Notes: generated by a model from the sequence alone, not told the origin. A stretch of DNA of 64,000 nucleotides from DASUBN01 sp036000105 (GCA_036000105.1 DASYGE010000012.1:620001-684000), one strand, 5' to 3'. Counted from the first letter of the stretch, positions 16,441-25,948 are shown. Numbers and translations are program-made.

Positions 16441-17337
16441 TCAATCGTGGGGATAGAGGTCTTTCGGGTACAGCTTGTGCAGCAGCAGGGACATGGCGAG
16501 CACCAGCGGCGGTACCAACCAGCTGGCTTCCAGCCCCTGGGGGCCGCCCGTGAGCCAGGCGGGTCCGGCGATGTGCGTGTCGAGTATATGGTTCTCCAAC
16601 GGCAAACCGTTGTTGCCGGTGTTGGGCGCACCATAGAAGGACAGGGCGAAGAAATCGAAAGCCGCGTGGAAGCCGATGGCGAACCACAGGCTGCCGGTGC
16701 GGCGTACGCTGTAGCAGAGGAAGAGACCCAGCAGCACGATGTTGAAGATATCCGGCACGTTCTCCATGGGCTTGCTCAAGTGCTCGGCGCCGAAGAGCAG
16801 CGAGAGCACCAGCGACGCCGGCCAGAAGCCGATGCCGCGGGTGAGCGCCGAGAGGGCATAGCCGCGCATCTGCAGTTCTTCGTCCAGGCCGACCAGCAGC
16901 ATGCCTCCCAGCCACAGACCCAGGTATTTCCAGAGGTCTGCGCCATGCAAGGCGAGACCGTGGTAGCTCACCTGGCCGCCTGCCGCGGAGGCGAGCAGGA
17001 GCAGTGTGACGATGCCGAAGCCCCAGAGGCAGCCGATGCCGAAGAGTTTGAGGGCGCCTCGCTCCAGACCCAAGCCGAACCAAGAGGCACGGTGTTTCTC
17101 CAGTCGTACCAACAGCAAGCTCACGACCAGCATGAAGGCGGCATCGAAGAGCTTGTACACCAGGATGTCGGCGGGCGTGAAACCCGTATCCGAGAAGGTG
17201 TAGACCAGAGCCGCCAGGGGGAAGAGCACGTAACCCGAGGCGTACCAGATCACCGCGAACACGGCGAAGCGCCAGCCGTTGCGTACCCCGCCCGGCCCCA
17301 TGAAGGCCCATCTCAGCTTGTCGGTCATGCGCGACAT
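16441..17337 (-). CDS. CPBP family intramembrane glutamic protease
   Basis: A 298-residue membrane protein with about eight helices and the CPBP (Abi/CAAX protease) core: DEELQMRGY (EExxxR motif), FGAEHL (FxxxH) and GFHAAFDF (HxxxD). Family members include CAAX-prenyl proteases and bacteriocin-immunity proteins. It stands 55 bp upstream of the APC permease start region on the same strand, but no functional link is clear. ATG 17337 is used; an internal ATG at 17328 is possible. Confidence 0.88.
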   Translation of the reverse strand: MSRMTDKLRWAFMGPGGVRNGWRFAVFAVIWYASGYVLFPLAALVYTFSDTGFTPADILVYKLFDAAFMLVVSLLLVRLEKHRASWFGLGLERGALKLFGIGCLWGFGIVTLLLLASAAGGQVSYHGLALHGADLWKYLGLWLGGMLLVGLDEELQMRGYALSALTRGIGFWPASLVLSLLFGAEHLSKPMENVPDIFNIVLLGLFLCYSVRRTGSLWFAIGFHAAFDFFALSFYGAPNTGNNGLPLENHILDTHIAGPAWLTGGPQGLEASWLVPPLVLAMSLLLHKLYPKDLYPHD

Positions 17338-17496
17338 GATGCACTCCGGTGATGCGCGTGATGGCCCGGTATAGGACCGGCCTTGGGGCCACTGGTTCCC
17401 TTATGGTGAGAGACCCCGCCCGCCGTTGCCCACCGTTATATAGTAGTGGTCCCGCGCCGGTCTTCCGGTCACGCCCATCCCATCCAGGAGCCTTCC

Positions 17497-17898
17497 ATGA
17501 CTTTGCAGTTCCTCGGCATCCTCGCTTCCGCCGTCATCATGTTCGTGCTGGGAGGCGTGTGGTATTCGCCGATGCTGTTCGCCAACGCCTGGGCCCGGGA
17601 GTCCGGCACCCCCAACGAACACAACACTGATCCCAAGGTGCAGGCGCGTTTCTTCATCATCCTGTTGGCGCTGCTCCTGCTCGCCGCCGGAGTGCTGGAT
17701 TGCGTGCTGACGAACTGGGCACCGGGCCGGGGCCTGAGTCACGGTCTCGCGGTGGGCTTCATCGGGGGCATGCTGGCTACGGCGGTCATCGGCATGGATA
17801 CCCTGTTCGAGCGCAAGAGCCTCAAGCTCTTCCTCATCAATGCCGGCTACTACACCGTCGCTTTCAGCATGGCGGGCGTGATCCTCGCGCTCTTCTGA
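17497..17898 (+). CDS. DUF1761 membrane protein
   Basis: A 133-residue protein with four membrane helices, matching the DUF1761 pattern: FVLGGVWYSPMLFANAWARESG near the start, and GFIGGMLATAVIGMDTLFE later. Function unknown. CAGGAG at 17485-17490 lies 6 bases before ATG 17497. It starts a plus-strand run with the sirtuin (10-bp gap) and GFA genes and may share their transcript. Confidence 0.83.
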   Translation: MTLQFLGILASAVIMFVLGGVWYSPMLFANAWARESGTPNEHNTDPKVQARFFIILLALLLLAAGVLDCVLTNWAPGRGLSHGLAVGFIGGMLATAVIGMDTLFERKSLKLFLINAGYYTVAFSMAGVILALF

Positions 17899-17908
17899 TG
17901 ATGGCAGC

Positions 17909-18760
17909 ATGAGTTCACCCGCCGAGAGTATCGCAGCCGGCGACGACGCCGGACTCCTCGCCGGGTGGTGCCGCGGACGCGAGCGCCTGCTGGTGCTCAC
18001 GGGTGCCGGCTGCAGCACCGACTCCGGCATCCCCGATTACCGCGACGCCGCGGGCGCCTGGAAGCGCCGCCCGCCGGTGCAGATGTGCGACTTCCTCATG
18101 AGCGAGACGGTGCGCAAGCGTTACTGGGCGCGCAGTCTCCTGGGTTGGCGGCATTTCTCCCGCGCCGAACCCAATGCGGCCCATCACGCTCTGGCGCGGC
18201 TCGAGGCCGCCGGTTTCATCGCGCATCTCATCACCCAGAACGTGGATGGCCTGCATCAGAAGGCCGGCAGCCGCGAGGTCACGGATCTGCACGGCCGCCT
18301 GGATGAAGTGCTGTGTCTCGGTTGCGGGGTACACGTGTCGCGTGCTGCTTTCCAGCAGGGACTGGAGTCGCGTAATCCGGAGTGGACCGGCCTCTTGGCT
18401 ACCCATGCGCCCGATGGAGATGCGGATTTGGAAGCGCAGGATTTCTCCGGCTTCGATGTGCCCGCCTGCGAAGACTGCGGTGGCGTGCAGAAACCCGCGG
18501 TGGTGTTCTTCGGCGACGCCATCCCCACAAAGCGCACCCAGGAAGCCTTACGGCGGGCTGAAGCCGCCGATGCGCTCCTGGTGGTGGGCTCTTCCCTCAT
18601 GGTCTGGTCCGGCTTCCGTCTCGCCCGGGCGGTGGTGGAGCGCGGCCGTCCCGTGGCGGCCCTCAACCTGGGCGCCACCCGCGCCGATGCCTTGCTGGAT
18701 CTGAAGATCATGGCCCACTGCGGCGCGACCTTGTCGCGAGTGGCGAGTCTGCTCGATTGA
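17909..18760 (+). CDS. NAD-dependent sirtuin deacylase (class II, SIRT4-like)
   Basis: A 283-residue Sir2 protein. NAD-binding motifs GAGCSTDSGIPDYR at about 32-45 and TQNVDGLH, the catalytic His in DLHG, and two zinc CxxC pairs (CLGC and CEDC) are present. The insert between the second zinc pair and the first is longer than in CobB, and ETVRKRYWARSLLGW matches the SIRT4-like class II group. It removes acyl groups from lysines in the cytoplasm using NAD. It lies between DUF1761 and GFA in a likely operon. Confidence 0.93.
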   Translation: MSSPAESIAAGDDAGLLAGWCRGRERLLVLTGAGCSTDSGIPDYRDAAGAWKRRPPVQMCDFLMSETVRKRYWARSLLGWRHFSRAEPNAAHHALARLEAAGFIAHLITQNVDGLHQKAGSREVTDLHGRLDEVLCLGCGVHVSRAAFQQGLESRNPEWTGLLATHAPDGDADLEAQDFSGFDVPACEDCGGVQKPAVVFFGDAIPTKRTQEALRRAEAADALLVVGSSLMVWSGFRLARAVVERGRPVAALNLGATRADALLDLKIMAHCGATLSRVASLLD

Positions 18761-18772
18761 AGGCGTAACACC

Positions 18773-19198
18773 ATGAAGATCACCGGCGGCTGCCATTGCG
18801 GCAACCTCAGCATCGAGTTCGAGACCGAGTTTGAGCCTCGTGAGCTGCCCCTGCGCGCCTGCCAGTGCACCTTCTGCCGCGCCCATGGTGCCTTGAGCAC
18901 CTCCGATCCGGCAGGGCGGTTGAGCATCCGGGTGGTGGATGGCCGGGAACTCGTCCGCTATCGTTTCGGTTTGCGGATCACCGATTTCCTCATCTGCCGC
19001 CGCTGCGGGGTATATGTCGCGGCTCTAACGGAGTTGGACGGCGCGCAATACGCCGTGATCAACGCCAACGTCCTGGCATGCCGCGGGCAGATGGATGGCC
19101 CCATCCAGTCCATGGATTACGACGGCGACACTATGGAGACCCGCAGTGCCCGGCGCAAAAGCCGCTGGACCCCCGTGAGTGCCCTCCAGATTCCGTAA
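18773..19198 (+). CDS. GFA (CENP-V/glutathione-dependent formaldehyde-activating) family protein
   Basis: A 141-residue zinc protein with the GFA pattern: GGCHCGNL (CxC), ACQCTFCR (CxxC) and LICRRCG (CxxC). The name comes from Paracoccus Gfa; most members have unknown substrates and bind structural and catalytic zinc. It follows the sirtuin by 12 bp and is likely cotranscribed. The length is typical. Confidence 0.9.
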   Translation: MKITGGCHCGNLSIEFETEFEPRELPLRACQCTFCRAHGALSTSDPAGRLSIRVVDGRELVRYRFGLRITDFLICRRCGVYVAALTELDGAQYAVINANVLACRGQMDGPIQSMDYDGDTMETRSARRKSRWTPVSALQIP

Positions 19199-19378
19199 AT
19201 ACGTCCCTACCCCGTACCCTGAGGCGTTCAAGGGGGTCGCCTGATGCTGTCTTCCCCGTCCAGCCGAGGCTGGCACTCCGGTATGCTAGCCGGTATAAAG
19301 ACGCCGCCGGGGAGGGGTGTCAAAACAGGGATTTCTGTGGTGAGTACGAGATGGGCCGCGCAGGTGCCAGACACACAG

Positions 19379-21058
19379 ATGCGGTTGAAGGCACACGCAT
19401 GCCTCCTGGCGGCAATCCTGCTGTCCGGCGCCTGCACCGTTGCCCGCGCCGATGCACCGGGCGCCTGTCCGGTGCCCGCATCCACCGATCCCGAACAATG
19501 GGAGGGCCAGCACGGCTGGGAAGCCCTGGCGGCGGCCGGTTACCACATCGGCCAGGTGAAGGTGGTGGTGGATAACGTCTTTGATCTCGACGATCCCACC
19601 GAAGACACCTGGTACGCTAAGACCGCCGACACGCTGCATATCGCTACCCACCCCGGGGCAGTGCGCGCCGAACTCCTGTTCCAGCCGGGCCAAGCGGTGG
19701 ACCCGCGCATCATCTATGAGAGCGAGCGCCGGCTGCGGGCGCTGCCGTTCCTGCGTTATGCAGTCATCACGCCGGTGGGCTGCACCGGCGATACGGTGGA
19801 CGTGGAGGCCCACGTCAAGGATGCCTGGACCCTCAAGTTCAACCTGAGTTTCGCCCACGTGGGCGGGCAGAGCAGCTACAACACCTCTTTCGAGGACGTG
19901 GACTTCCTCGGCACCGGCAAGACCGTGGCGCTGGGGCACGTGAGCGACACCCAGCGCGGCGGCAACCAGCTGAGCTACGGGGATCCGGCGCTGTTCGACA
20001 GCCGCTGGACCCTGAATGCCACTTACAAACATCTCTCGGACGGCCCAGTGCGTACCATGGACGTGGGCCAGCCGTTCTACGAGGACCGGACTCCCTGGTC
20101 TGTGTTCGGGCACTACCTGGATCAGGAGCAGAACCTCAACTTCTACGACCATGCGAACCTAGCCTGGCGCGCCGAAGCGATCCAGCACAGCGACGAGCTG
20201 GACTGGATGCAGCTCCTGGACTGGAAGGGCGACGCGGGCACCCGTGTCGGTGCCAGCTTCCTCTACCAGGATTTCGCTTACGGCCCCTTGCAGACTTTCC
20301 CCGACGTGACGCTGCCCATGCCTTCGCTGGCGCCACGGCGTTTCGGCGGGCTGTTGGCCAGCTTCGAGTATTTCCAGGACCGCTACGCGACTTTCACCAA
20401 CCTGGCGCTCATCGGGCGCGCCGAGGATTACGACCTGGGCTGGAACACCACTCTCCAGGCGGGTTACTTCGGTACCGTCTTCGGCAGCACCGTGCCCGCC
20501 TGGTACTACTCCCTGAACAGCAGTTACGGTGCGGATGTGCACGGCGACACCCTACTGCTCGCCACCACGAGCCTAACCGGCCGCCACGAGCCGAGCGCGG
20601 ACCGCAACGTGCTCGGCAACCTCACCTTCACTCTCTACAACCAGACCTTCGGGGCCCACACCATCGTGCTGCACGGCAGCGTGGACTATAGCCTGCACCC
20701 GGATCCGGAGTACCAGCTCTATCTTGGCGGCCTGCAGGGCATGCCCGGCTATCCCAATTATTTCCTCATCGGCGATCGCCGCTGGCAGGCCAGCATCGCG
20801 GACCGCGTACTCACCCAGACCCGCATCTTCAACACCTATCAGGTGGGGTTCTCGGTGTATGCGGACGCGGGCCAGATCAGGCAATTCGAGACCGGCGGCT
20901 GGAGCCGCACCCTGTCGGATGCCGGCATTGCCTTGCGGCTGGGGGACATACGCAGCGCCTACGGCGGCGTGATCTACGTGACTTTCGCCTGGCCGCTGGT
21001 GAAGATGCCCGGCGCCAACGAACGCCAGTTCGTGATCGGCAACATCATCAACTTCTAA
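19379..21058 (+). CDS. Outer-membrane Omp85-like protein (POTRA plus barrel)
   Basis: About 559 residues. A Sec signal (MRLKAHACLLAAILLSGACTV) is followed by a POTRA-like region at about 45-160 (GYHIGQVKVVVDNVFDLDD) and a long beta-barrel region with alternating residues, ending in Phe (NIINF), the usual outer-membrane C-terminal signature. It resembles BamA/TamA-type surface-antigen proteins of unknown cargo. ATG 19379 gives the cleanest signal peptide; GTG 19337 or 19340 has a weak AGGG upstream and would lengthen the N-region. It is convergent with the NdvB-like gene, with hairpins between. Confidence 0.7.
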   Translation: MRLKAHACLLAAILLSGACTVARADAPGACPVPASTDPEQWEGQHGWEALAAAGYHIGQVKVVVDNVFDLDDPTEDTWYAKTADTLHIATHPGAVRAELLFQPGQAVDPRIIYESERRLRALPFLRYAVITPVGCTGDTVDVEAHVKDAWTLKFNLSFAHVGGQSSYNTSFEDVDFLGTGKTVALGHVSDTQRGGNQLSYGDPALFDSRWTLNATYKHLSDGPVRTMDVGQPFYEDRTPWSVFGHYLDQEQNLNFYDHANLAWRAEAIQHSDELDWMQLLDWKGDAGTRVGASFLYQDFAYGPLQTFPDVTLPMPSLAPRRFGGLLASFEYFQDRYATFTNLALIGRAEDYDLGWNTTLQAGYFGTVFGSTVPAWYYSLNSSYGADVHGDTLLLATTSLTGRHEPSADRNVLGNLTFTLYNQTFGAHTIVLHGSVDYSLHPDPEYQLYLGGLQGMPGYPNYFLIGDRRWQASIADRVLTQTRIFNTYQVGFSVYADAGQIRQFETGGWSRTLSDAGIALRLGDIRSAYGGVIYVTFAWPLVKMPGANERQFVIGNIINF

Positions 21059-21097
21059 TTTGAAGTACAGAATGATAAGAGATTGGGCGGCACAGGG

Positions 21098-21314
21098 GTT
21101 CGCGGCATCACCGCGAACGCCCGCATAGGATGTGCGGGCTGGGCTGAGAGCGAAGCAGGAGCATAGCGATCAGTGCCGCCGCCGTCAGCCCGGGCGTGTA
21201 CCGGGATGACGGCTAGAAAAAATCCTGGGCCTGGCGCATGCGCCAGGCGGGTGCCCAGGATGGGCACCCCGGCACTTCTGTGCTTGCAGGAGCAAGCACA
21301 GAAGGAATTTTTCG
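21098..21314. repeat. Cluster of perfect hairpins in a convergent intergenic region
   Basis: Six inverted repeats in tandem: 21098-21118 (8-bp arms), 21119-21139 (7), 21184-21214 (GCCGTCA arms with an inner CCCGG pair), 21229-21248 (perfect 20-bp palindrome), 21249-21269 (9-bp arms, GGA loop) and 21275-21304 (13-bp arms, AGGA loop). Imperfect inverted ends of GAAAAAATCC and GGAATTTTTC enclose the last three (about 21217-21314), like the A-rich ends of the palindromic repeats elsewhere in the window. It separates the convergent genes ending at 21058 and 21320 and may act as terminator. Confidence 0.7.
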
Positions 21315-21319
21315 ATACG

Positions 21320-23944
21320 TTAAGAGTGGGGCTCGTCTCCGAGCACCACATGCGCGAGCGCATCCATCTCCTCGGCACTGCCGATGAGGCCGGAGGAGAG
21401 TTGCGGCAGCGCGCTCACCAGGGACAGCAACAGCGCGGCGAAATAGGGGATGGACTGGATCAGGAGCACCGCCACCCACACGGCGAGATCCTGCATCACG
21501 GTGCCCACTTCCGCATAGACCGCCCAGGCGCCCAGCCACAGCCCCAGCATCATCAGGCTCTCCTCGCGGCAATCGGCCAGCGCCTGTAGGAACGCATGGG
21601 CGTGGGCGCGTTTGGGCGTGCGGAAGAACGGCTGGTTGCGGGTGAAGAGGCCGGAGAGCACCGCGCGCCCGATGGTGTGGCTCAAAGCCAGGCCGGCGAT
21701 GGCCGCCGCCAGGGTCTGACGGAAGCTGGCGCCCACCCGGGTGCTGTAGAGGTGCAGCAGCTTCGCGATCTTGAAGGCGAACAGCGCCAGCGGCAGGGCC
21801 GAGAACACCATGAGCGGCGGGTCTATCTCGTGGGGGAACAGCGCCATGGCCGCCGACCAGAACAGGGCGGCGACGTTGAACACCAGATTGAAACCGTCCG
21901 AGAGCCAGGGCAGCCAGCCGGCGAGGAAATGATAGCGCTGCCCCAGGGTGAGTTTGCCGCCGCCGGTGAAGAGCGTGCCTGCGTGGCGCTTGAGTATCTG
22001 CACCGCGCCGTAGGCCCAGCGGAAACGCTGCTTCTTGTAATCCAGCAGGGTGTCCGGCATCAGCCCGCCGCCATAGCTGCGCGGGATGTAGGCGGCTTCC
22101 AGACCCGCTTCGAATATCCGGAGACCCAGTTCGGCGTCCTCGGTGATGCACCACTCCGCCCAGCCCTGCACGCTGTCCAGCACTGCACGCCGGATCAGCG
22201 TCATGGTGCCGTGCTGGATGATGGCGTTGCGTTCGTTGCGCGTGATCATGCCGATGTAGAAGAAGCCGCGGTATTCCGCGTGGCACATGGCCTTGAAGGC
22301 ATTGGCGCCCGCGTCGCGGTAATCCTGGGGGGCCTGCACCACGCCCATGTTCGTGCCCGCGAACAGCGGCGCGAGATCCCTGAGCCAATGGCGCTCCACC
22401 ACGTAGTCGCTGTCGATGACCGCGATGACGCCGGCTTCCGGTGCGGTGTGCTTGAGGGCAAGGTTGAGTGCGCCGGCTTTGAAGCCGGCGAGCTGCTCCA
22501 CGTGGAAGAAGCGGAAGCGGGCGCCCAGCCTGCGGCAATGGGCTTCCACGGGTTGCCATACCGCTGGATCCTGGGTGTTGTTGTCTATCACCAGCACTTC
22601 GTAATTCGGGTAATCTAGACGTACCAGCGCATCCAGGGTCTCCATCACCATGCCCGGCGGTTCGTCGTAGGTGGGGACGTGCACCGAGACCATGGGCAGT
22701 TCCGCGTCCGGTACGCTCATGGGGTCGAAGGCGCGCCGCCGCACAGTGACCCAATGGGCTTCAGCCCATTCGTGGGCTTCGGCGAGCAGCACCAGGATCA
22801 CCCCCACCATGCCGGTGAACAGGAGCGAGCCCACAGCGATACTGGTGATAGACAAGTATTGCTGGGTGTAGTCGTAGAACACCCACACGAAGGTGGTGGA
22901 GGTGGCGTACACGATGACCGCGAGGAAACTGCGGCCGCGTTTCTTAAGCGTGCCGCTGCGGGCGAACAGCAGCATCAGGAACAGCGCCGCCATCAGCACC
23001 GAGGTGCCGGCCAGTACCGGCCATCTCGGTATGTTCACGATGGGGTGAAGCAGCGGGAACTTCAGCTTGCGGTCCACGTCCCACACGCCCCAGTAGGCGC
23101 CCACCGCACCCTCGGTCTGTTCCTTCCAGGGCTGGTCGAAGGCCTCCATGATGCGGTAGGACCAGGCGTGTTCCTCAGCGTGGTCCAGGAAGCGACGCAG
23201 GAACATGGCCTCGTTGGCCGGCGAGGCCACCGCGGCGCCGCGGGTGCGCCCGTAGCTCGGCCAGCCCACCTCATCGATGATGATGGGCTTGTCGGGATAG
23301 GCTTTCTCCAGGTCCTGCATGCGCAGGTCTATGTAGTTGACCGCTTGCTCCACGTCCACGCCTTCCCAGTAGGGCAGCATGTGCACGCCCATGAAGTCCA
23401 CGTGTTTCACGAGCTCCGGATGCATCATCCAGGTGTTCCAGGTCTCGGCGGTGCCGACCCACTGGCGCACCGAGCCGCGCACGTGGTCGATGTAGGCGAT
23501 CAGATCCTTCTCCGGCAAGACGCCCGTGAGCACCGCCTCGTTGCCCACGATCACCTGCTTCACGTTATGGTTGCTGTTGGCGATCTGGATGAGCCGTGCC
23601 ACTTCCGCCTCGCTCCTTTCCCGGTCGCTGTCCACCCAGCCGCCCAACATCACCTCGAAGCCATAGGGCGCCGCTAGCTTCGGGATGTTCCCCATGGAGC
23701 CTTCCGTGGTGTAGGTGCGGATGGAGTCGGTCTTGCCGGCCAGCAGCTTGAGGTCAGCGTCTATCTCCGCGTCGGTGGGGAAGCGGTGGGCGATGGCGTC
23801 CTCGTCGGCGCGCAGCGGCGAGAACGAGAAACCCTGGATGTGGCCGGGCCAGAGGGGTTCTTGATGGGGCTGGTTGAAGTATGCCCACACGCTCACCGTG
23901 ATGGCGGCGACGGAAGCGGCGATGACGAAGCTGGATGCGCGCAC
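21320..23944 (-). CDS. ndvB: NdvB-like beta-glucan synthase (GH17-like plus GT2)
   Basis: An 874-residue membrane enzyme. N-terminal signal anchor, a GH17-like domain at about 35-300 (GNEAVLTG and IIIDEVGWPSYG with candidate catalytic Glu), membrane helices, then a family 2 glycosyltransferase at about 415-660 with DSDY (DxD), TEDAE (TED) and QRFRW (QxxRW), and further helices. This layout and length match Pseudomonas NdvB-type proteins that make cyclic beta-1,3-glucans important for osmotic adaptation and biofilm antibiotic tolerance (established for P. aeruginosa). It starts at GTG 23944, 12 bp after aroE, and probably shares its transcript. Substrate inferred. Confidence 0.82.
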   Translation of the reverse strand: MRASSFVIAASVAAITVSVWAYFNQPHQEPLWPGHIQGFSFSPLRADEDAIAHRFPTDAEIDADLKLLAGKTDSIRTYTTEGSMGNIPKLAAPYGFEVMLGGWVDSDRERSEAEVARLIQIANSNHNVKQVIVGNEAVLTGVLPEKDLIAYIDHVRGSVRQWVGTAETWNTWMMHPELVKHVDFMGVHMLPYWEGVDVEQAVNYIDLRMQDLEKAYPDKPIIIDEVGWPSYGRTRGAAVASPANEAMFLRRFLDHAEEHAWSYRIMEAFDQPWKEQTEGAVGAYWGVWDVDRKLKFPLLHPIVNIPRWPVLAGTSVLMAALFLMLLFARSGTLKKRGRSFLAVIVYATSTTFVWVFYDYTQQYLSITSIAVGSLLFTGMVGVILVLLAEAHEWAEAHWVTVRRRAFDPMSVPDAELPMVSVHVPTYDEPPGMVMETLDALVRLDYPNYEVLVIDNNTQDPAVWQPVEAHCRRLGARFRFFHVEQLAGFKAGALNLALKHTAPEAGVIAVIDSDYVVERHWLRDLAPLFAGTNMGVVQAPQDYRDAGANAFKAMCHAEYRGFFYIGMITRNERNAIIQHGTMTLIRRAVLDSVQGWAEWCITEDAELGLRIFEAGLEAAYIPRSYGGGLMPDTLLDYKKQRFRWAYGAVQILKRHAGTLFTGGGKLTLGQRYHFLAGWLPWLSDGFNLVFNVAALFWSAAMALFPHEIDPPLMVFSALPLALFAFKIAKLLHLYSTRVGASFRQTLAAAIAGLALSHTIGRAVLSGLFTRNQPFFRTPKRAHAHAFLQALADCREESLMMLGLWLGAWAVYAEVGTVMQDLAVWVAVLLIQSIPYFAALLLSLVSALPQLSSGLIGSAEEMDALAHVVLGDEPHS

Positions 23945-23956
23945 GGCCGGGACCGC

Positions 23957-24778
23957 TCAGATCCGGTGGGTGGCGATGAGCGCCGTGGTGTCGGGGCGCA
24001 CGCCGCGCCACAGGTGGAAGGATTCCGCGGCCTGCTCCACCAGCATGCCCCAGCCATCGAACACCTGGGCCGCGCCCTGCTGCTCGGCCCAGAGCATGAA
24101 GACCGTGGGTCGGTCGCTGTAATAGAGGTCGTAGCACACGGCGCTGGGTTCCAGACAATCCCGCGGTAGGGGCGGCAGTGCGCCCGTGAGGCTCGCGGAG
24201 GTGGCGTTCACCACGAGATCGAAGGTGGTGTCGCCGATGTCTTCATAGCTGCCGCCCTGCACATGGTGATCCGGATGGCGCTCAGCCAGCTTCATGGCGC
24301 GCTCCGGCGTGCGGTTGGCGATATACATCCGCGCAGGCTTCTCATCCAGGAGCGCTGGCAGCACGCCGCGCGCCGCGCCGCCAGTCCCCAGGAGCAGGAT
24401 GCGCTTGCCCTTGAGGACGATCTTCCGGTTCAGCCTGAGATCGCGCACGAGGCCGGTGCCGTCGGTGTTGTCTCCGGCCAGGGTGCTGTCTTCGTGCACG
24501 AAGATGGTGTTCACCGCCCGTGCCCGCTTGGCGCGCGAGGCCAGCACATGGCAGAGGCCGTAGGCTTCTTCCTTGAACGGCAGGGTCACGTTCAACCCGC
24601 GCCCGCCGGAAGCCAGGAACTCCCGCAGCGCCGCGGCGAACTCGCCGGGGGCCGCATCGATGCGCCCGTAGTGCAGCGCCTGGCCCGTCTGGCGGGCGAA
24701 GGTCGCGTGGATGGCGGGCGACAGGCTGTGATCCACCGGATGGCCGATGATCGTGTACTGGTCGGGGGCTTGCTTCAT
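23957..24778 (-). CDS. aroE: Shikimate dehydrogenase
   Basis: A 273-residue enzyme that reduces 3-dehydroshikimate to shikimate with NADPH in aromatic amino-acid synthesis. Shikimate-binding DHSLSPAIH near residue 17 and the catalytic Lys in TLPFKEEAY are visible, as are Asn/Asp in DNTDG, and the NADP Rossmann loop LLGTGGAARGV. ATG 24778 gives the usual N-terminus (MKQAPDQYTIIGHPVDHS). It follows hemB by 35 bp and precedes the NdvB-like gene by 12 bp, so the three probably form one operon. Confidence 0.96.
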   Translation of the reverse strand: MKQAPDQYTIIGHPVDHSLSPAIHATFARQTGQALHYGRIDAAPGEFAAALREFLASGGRGLNVTLPFKEEAYGLCHVLASRAKRARAVNTIFVHEDSTLAGDNTDGTGLVRDLRLNRKIVLKGKRILLLGTGGAARGVLPALLDEKPARMYIANRTPERAMKLAERHPDHHVQGGSYEDIGDTTFDLVVNATSASLTGALPPLPRDCLEPSAVCYDLYYSDRPTVFMLWAEQQGAAQVFDGWGMLVEQAAESFHLWRGVRPDTTALIATHRI

Positions 24779-24813
24779 GAGGTGCGGAGCGGGATGGCCG
24801 GGGACAGGCGTCC

Positions 24814-25833
24814 TCAGGCGCCTTCCTTGAGCCATTGGGCCGCGCGCTTGGCGAAGTAGGTGAGGATGGCGTCGGCGCCGGCGCGCTTGATGGCCGTGAG
24901 GGATTCGAGAGCGCAAGCCCGCTCATCCAGCCAGCCGTTCTTCGCCGCCGCCATGAGCATGGAGTATTCGCCGCTCACCTGGTAGGCGGCGGTGGGCGCG
25001 CCGAACTCCTGCTTCACGCGCCGGATGATGTCGAGGTTGGTGAGGGCGGGTTTCACCATCACCATGTCCGCGCCTTCGGCGAGGTCCAGCGCAACTTCAC
25101 GCAGGGCTTCGTCGCTGTTGCCTATGTCCATCTGGTAGGTGTGCTTGTCCGCCTTGCCGAGGTTCTTGGCGGAGCCCACCGCTTCCCGGAACGGACTGTA
25201 GAGGCTCGACGCGTATTTGGCGGAGTAGGCGAGGATGCGCGTATGGATGAGCCCCTTGGCTTCCAGCGCCTCGCGGATGGCGCCCACCCGGCCATCCATC
25301 ATGTCCGAGGGTGCCACCATGTCGGCGCCGGCTTCCGCATGGGAGAGCGCCTGGCGCACCAGAGCCGCCACGCTCTCGTCGTTCAGCACGTAACCCGTGG
25401 CGTCGATGATGCCGTCCTGGCCGTGGGTGGTGTAGGGATCCAGCGCCACATCGGTGATGACGCCGAGCGCCGGGAACTCTTTCTTGAGCGCGCGCACCGC
25501 CTGTTGCACCAGGCCCTTGGGGTTATGGGCTTCGGTCGCGTCCAGGGATTTCTTGTCCGCCGGGAGGTTGGGGAAGATGGCCACGGCCGGGATGCCGAGA
25601 GCCAGGAGTTGCTCCGCTTCCTTGAGCAGTCCGTCGAGACTCAGGCGTTCGATGCCCGGCATGGATTCCACGGGCTCGCGCCGGCCTTGTCCTTCCACCA
25701 GGAACACGGGATAGATGAAGTCGGCGGCGCTCAAGCGGGTCTCACGCATCAGGCGGCGGGAGAAAGCATCGCGGCGCATGCGGCGCGGGCGGATGGCAGG
25801 GTAGCCGCCGGAAGGGCGGGAAGCGCGGGTCAC
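24814..25833 (-). CDS. hemB: Delta-aminolevulinic acid dehydratase (porphobilinogen synthase), Mg-type
   Basis: A 339-residue enzyme that condenses two 5-aminolevulinate molecules to porphobilinogen in heme synthesis. The active-site lysines are in LAYSAKYASS and MVMVKPALTN. The metal loop reads DVALDPYTTHGQDG, with Asp where zinc enzymes have Cys; this is the Mg-dependent type known in Pseudomonas. GTG 25833 is chosen because AAGGAG lies 8 bases before it; the open frame continues upstream to 26013 but lacks homology. First gene of the hemB-aroE-ndvB string; divergent from the sigma operon. Confidence 0.95.
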   Translation of the reverse strand: MTRASRPSGGYPAIRPRRMRRDAFSRRLMRETRLSAADFIYPVFLVEGQGRREPVESMPGIERLSLDGLLKEAEQLLALGIPAVAIFPNLPADKKSLDATEAHNPKGLVQQAVRALKKEFPALGVITDVALDPYTTHGQDGIIDATGYVLNDESVAALVRQALSHAEAGADMVAPSDMMDGRVGAIREALEAKGLIHTRILAYSAKYASSLYSPFREAVGSAKNLGKADKHTYQMDIGNSDEALREVALDLAEGADMVMVKPALTNLDIIRRVKQEFGAPTAAYQVSGEYSMLMAAAKNGWLDERACALESLTAIKRAGADAILTYFAKRAAQWLKEGA

Positions 25834-25948
25834 GGATGGACTCCTTAAGGGAACCCTGGAGCGGAGGCTGCAAAAAGGGTCCAAATAGGGTAAAACAAAG
25901 CCGCCGGATGAGCCAGTAATACACTGAAAATAAAGGTTAACCTGCCCC

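Noticed and set aside
19244..19378. Longer start of the Omp85-like gene
   Set aside because: The added residues have no signal-peptide character and no clear ribosome site at ATG 19244; a GTG at 19337 or 19340 remains possible.
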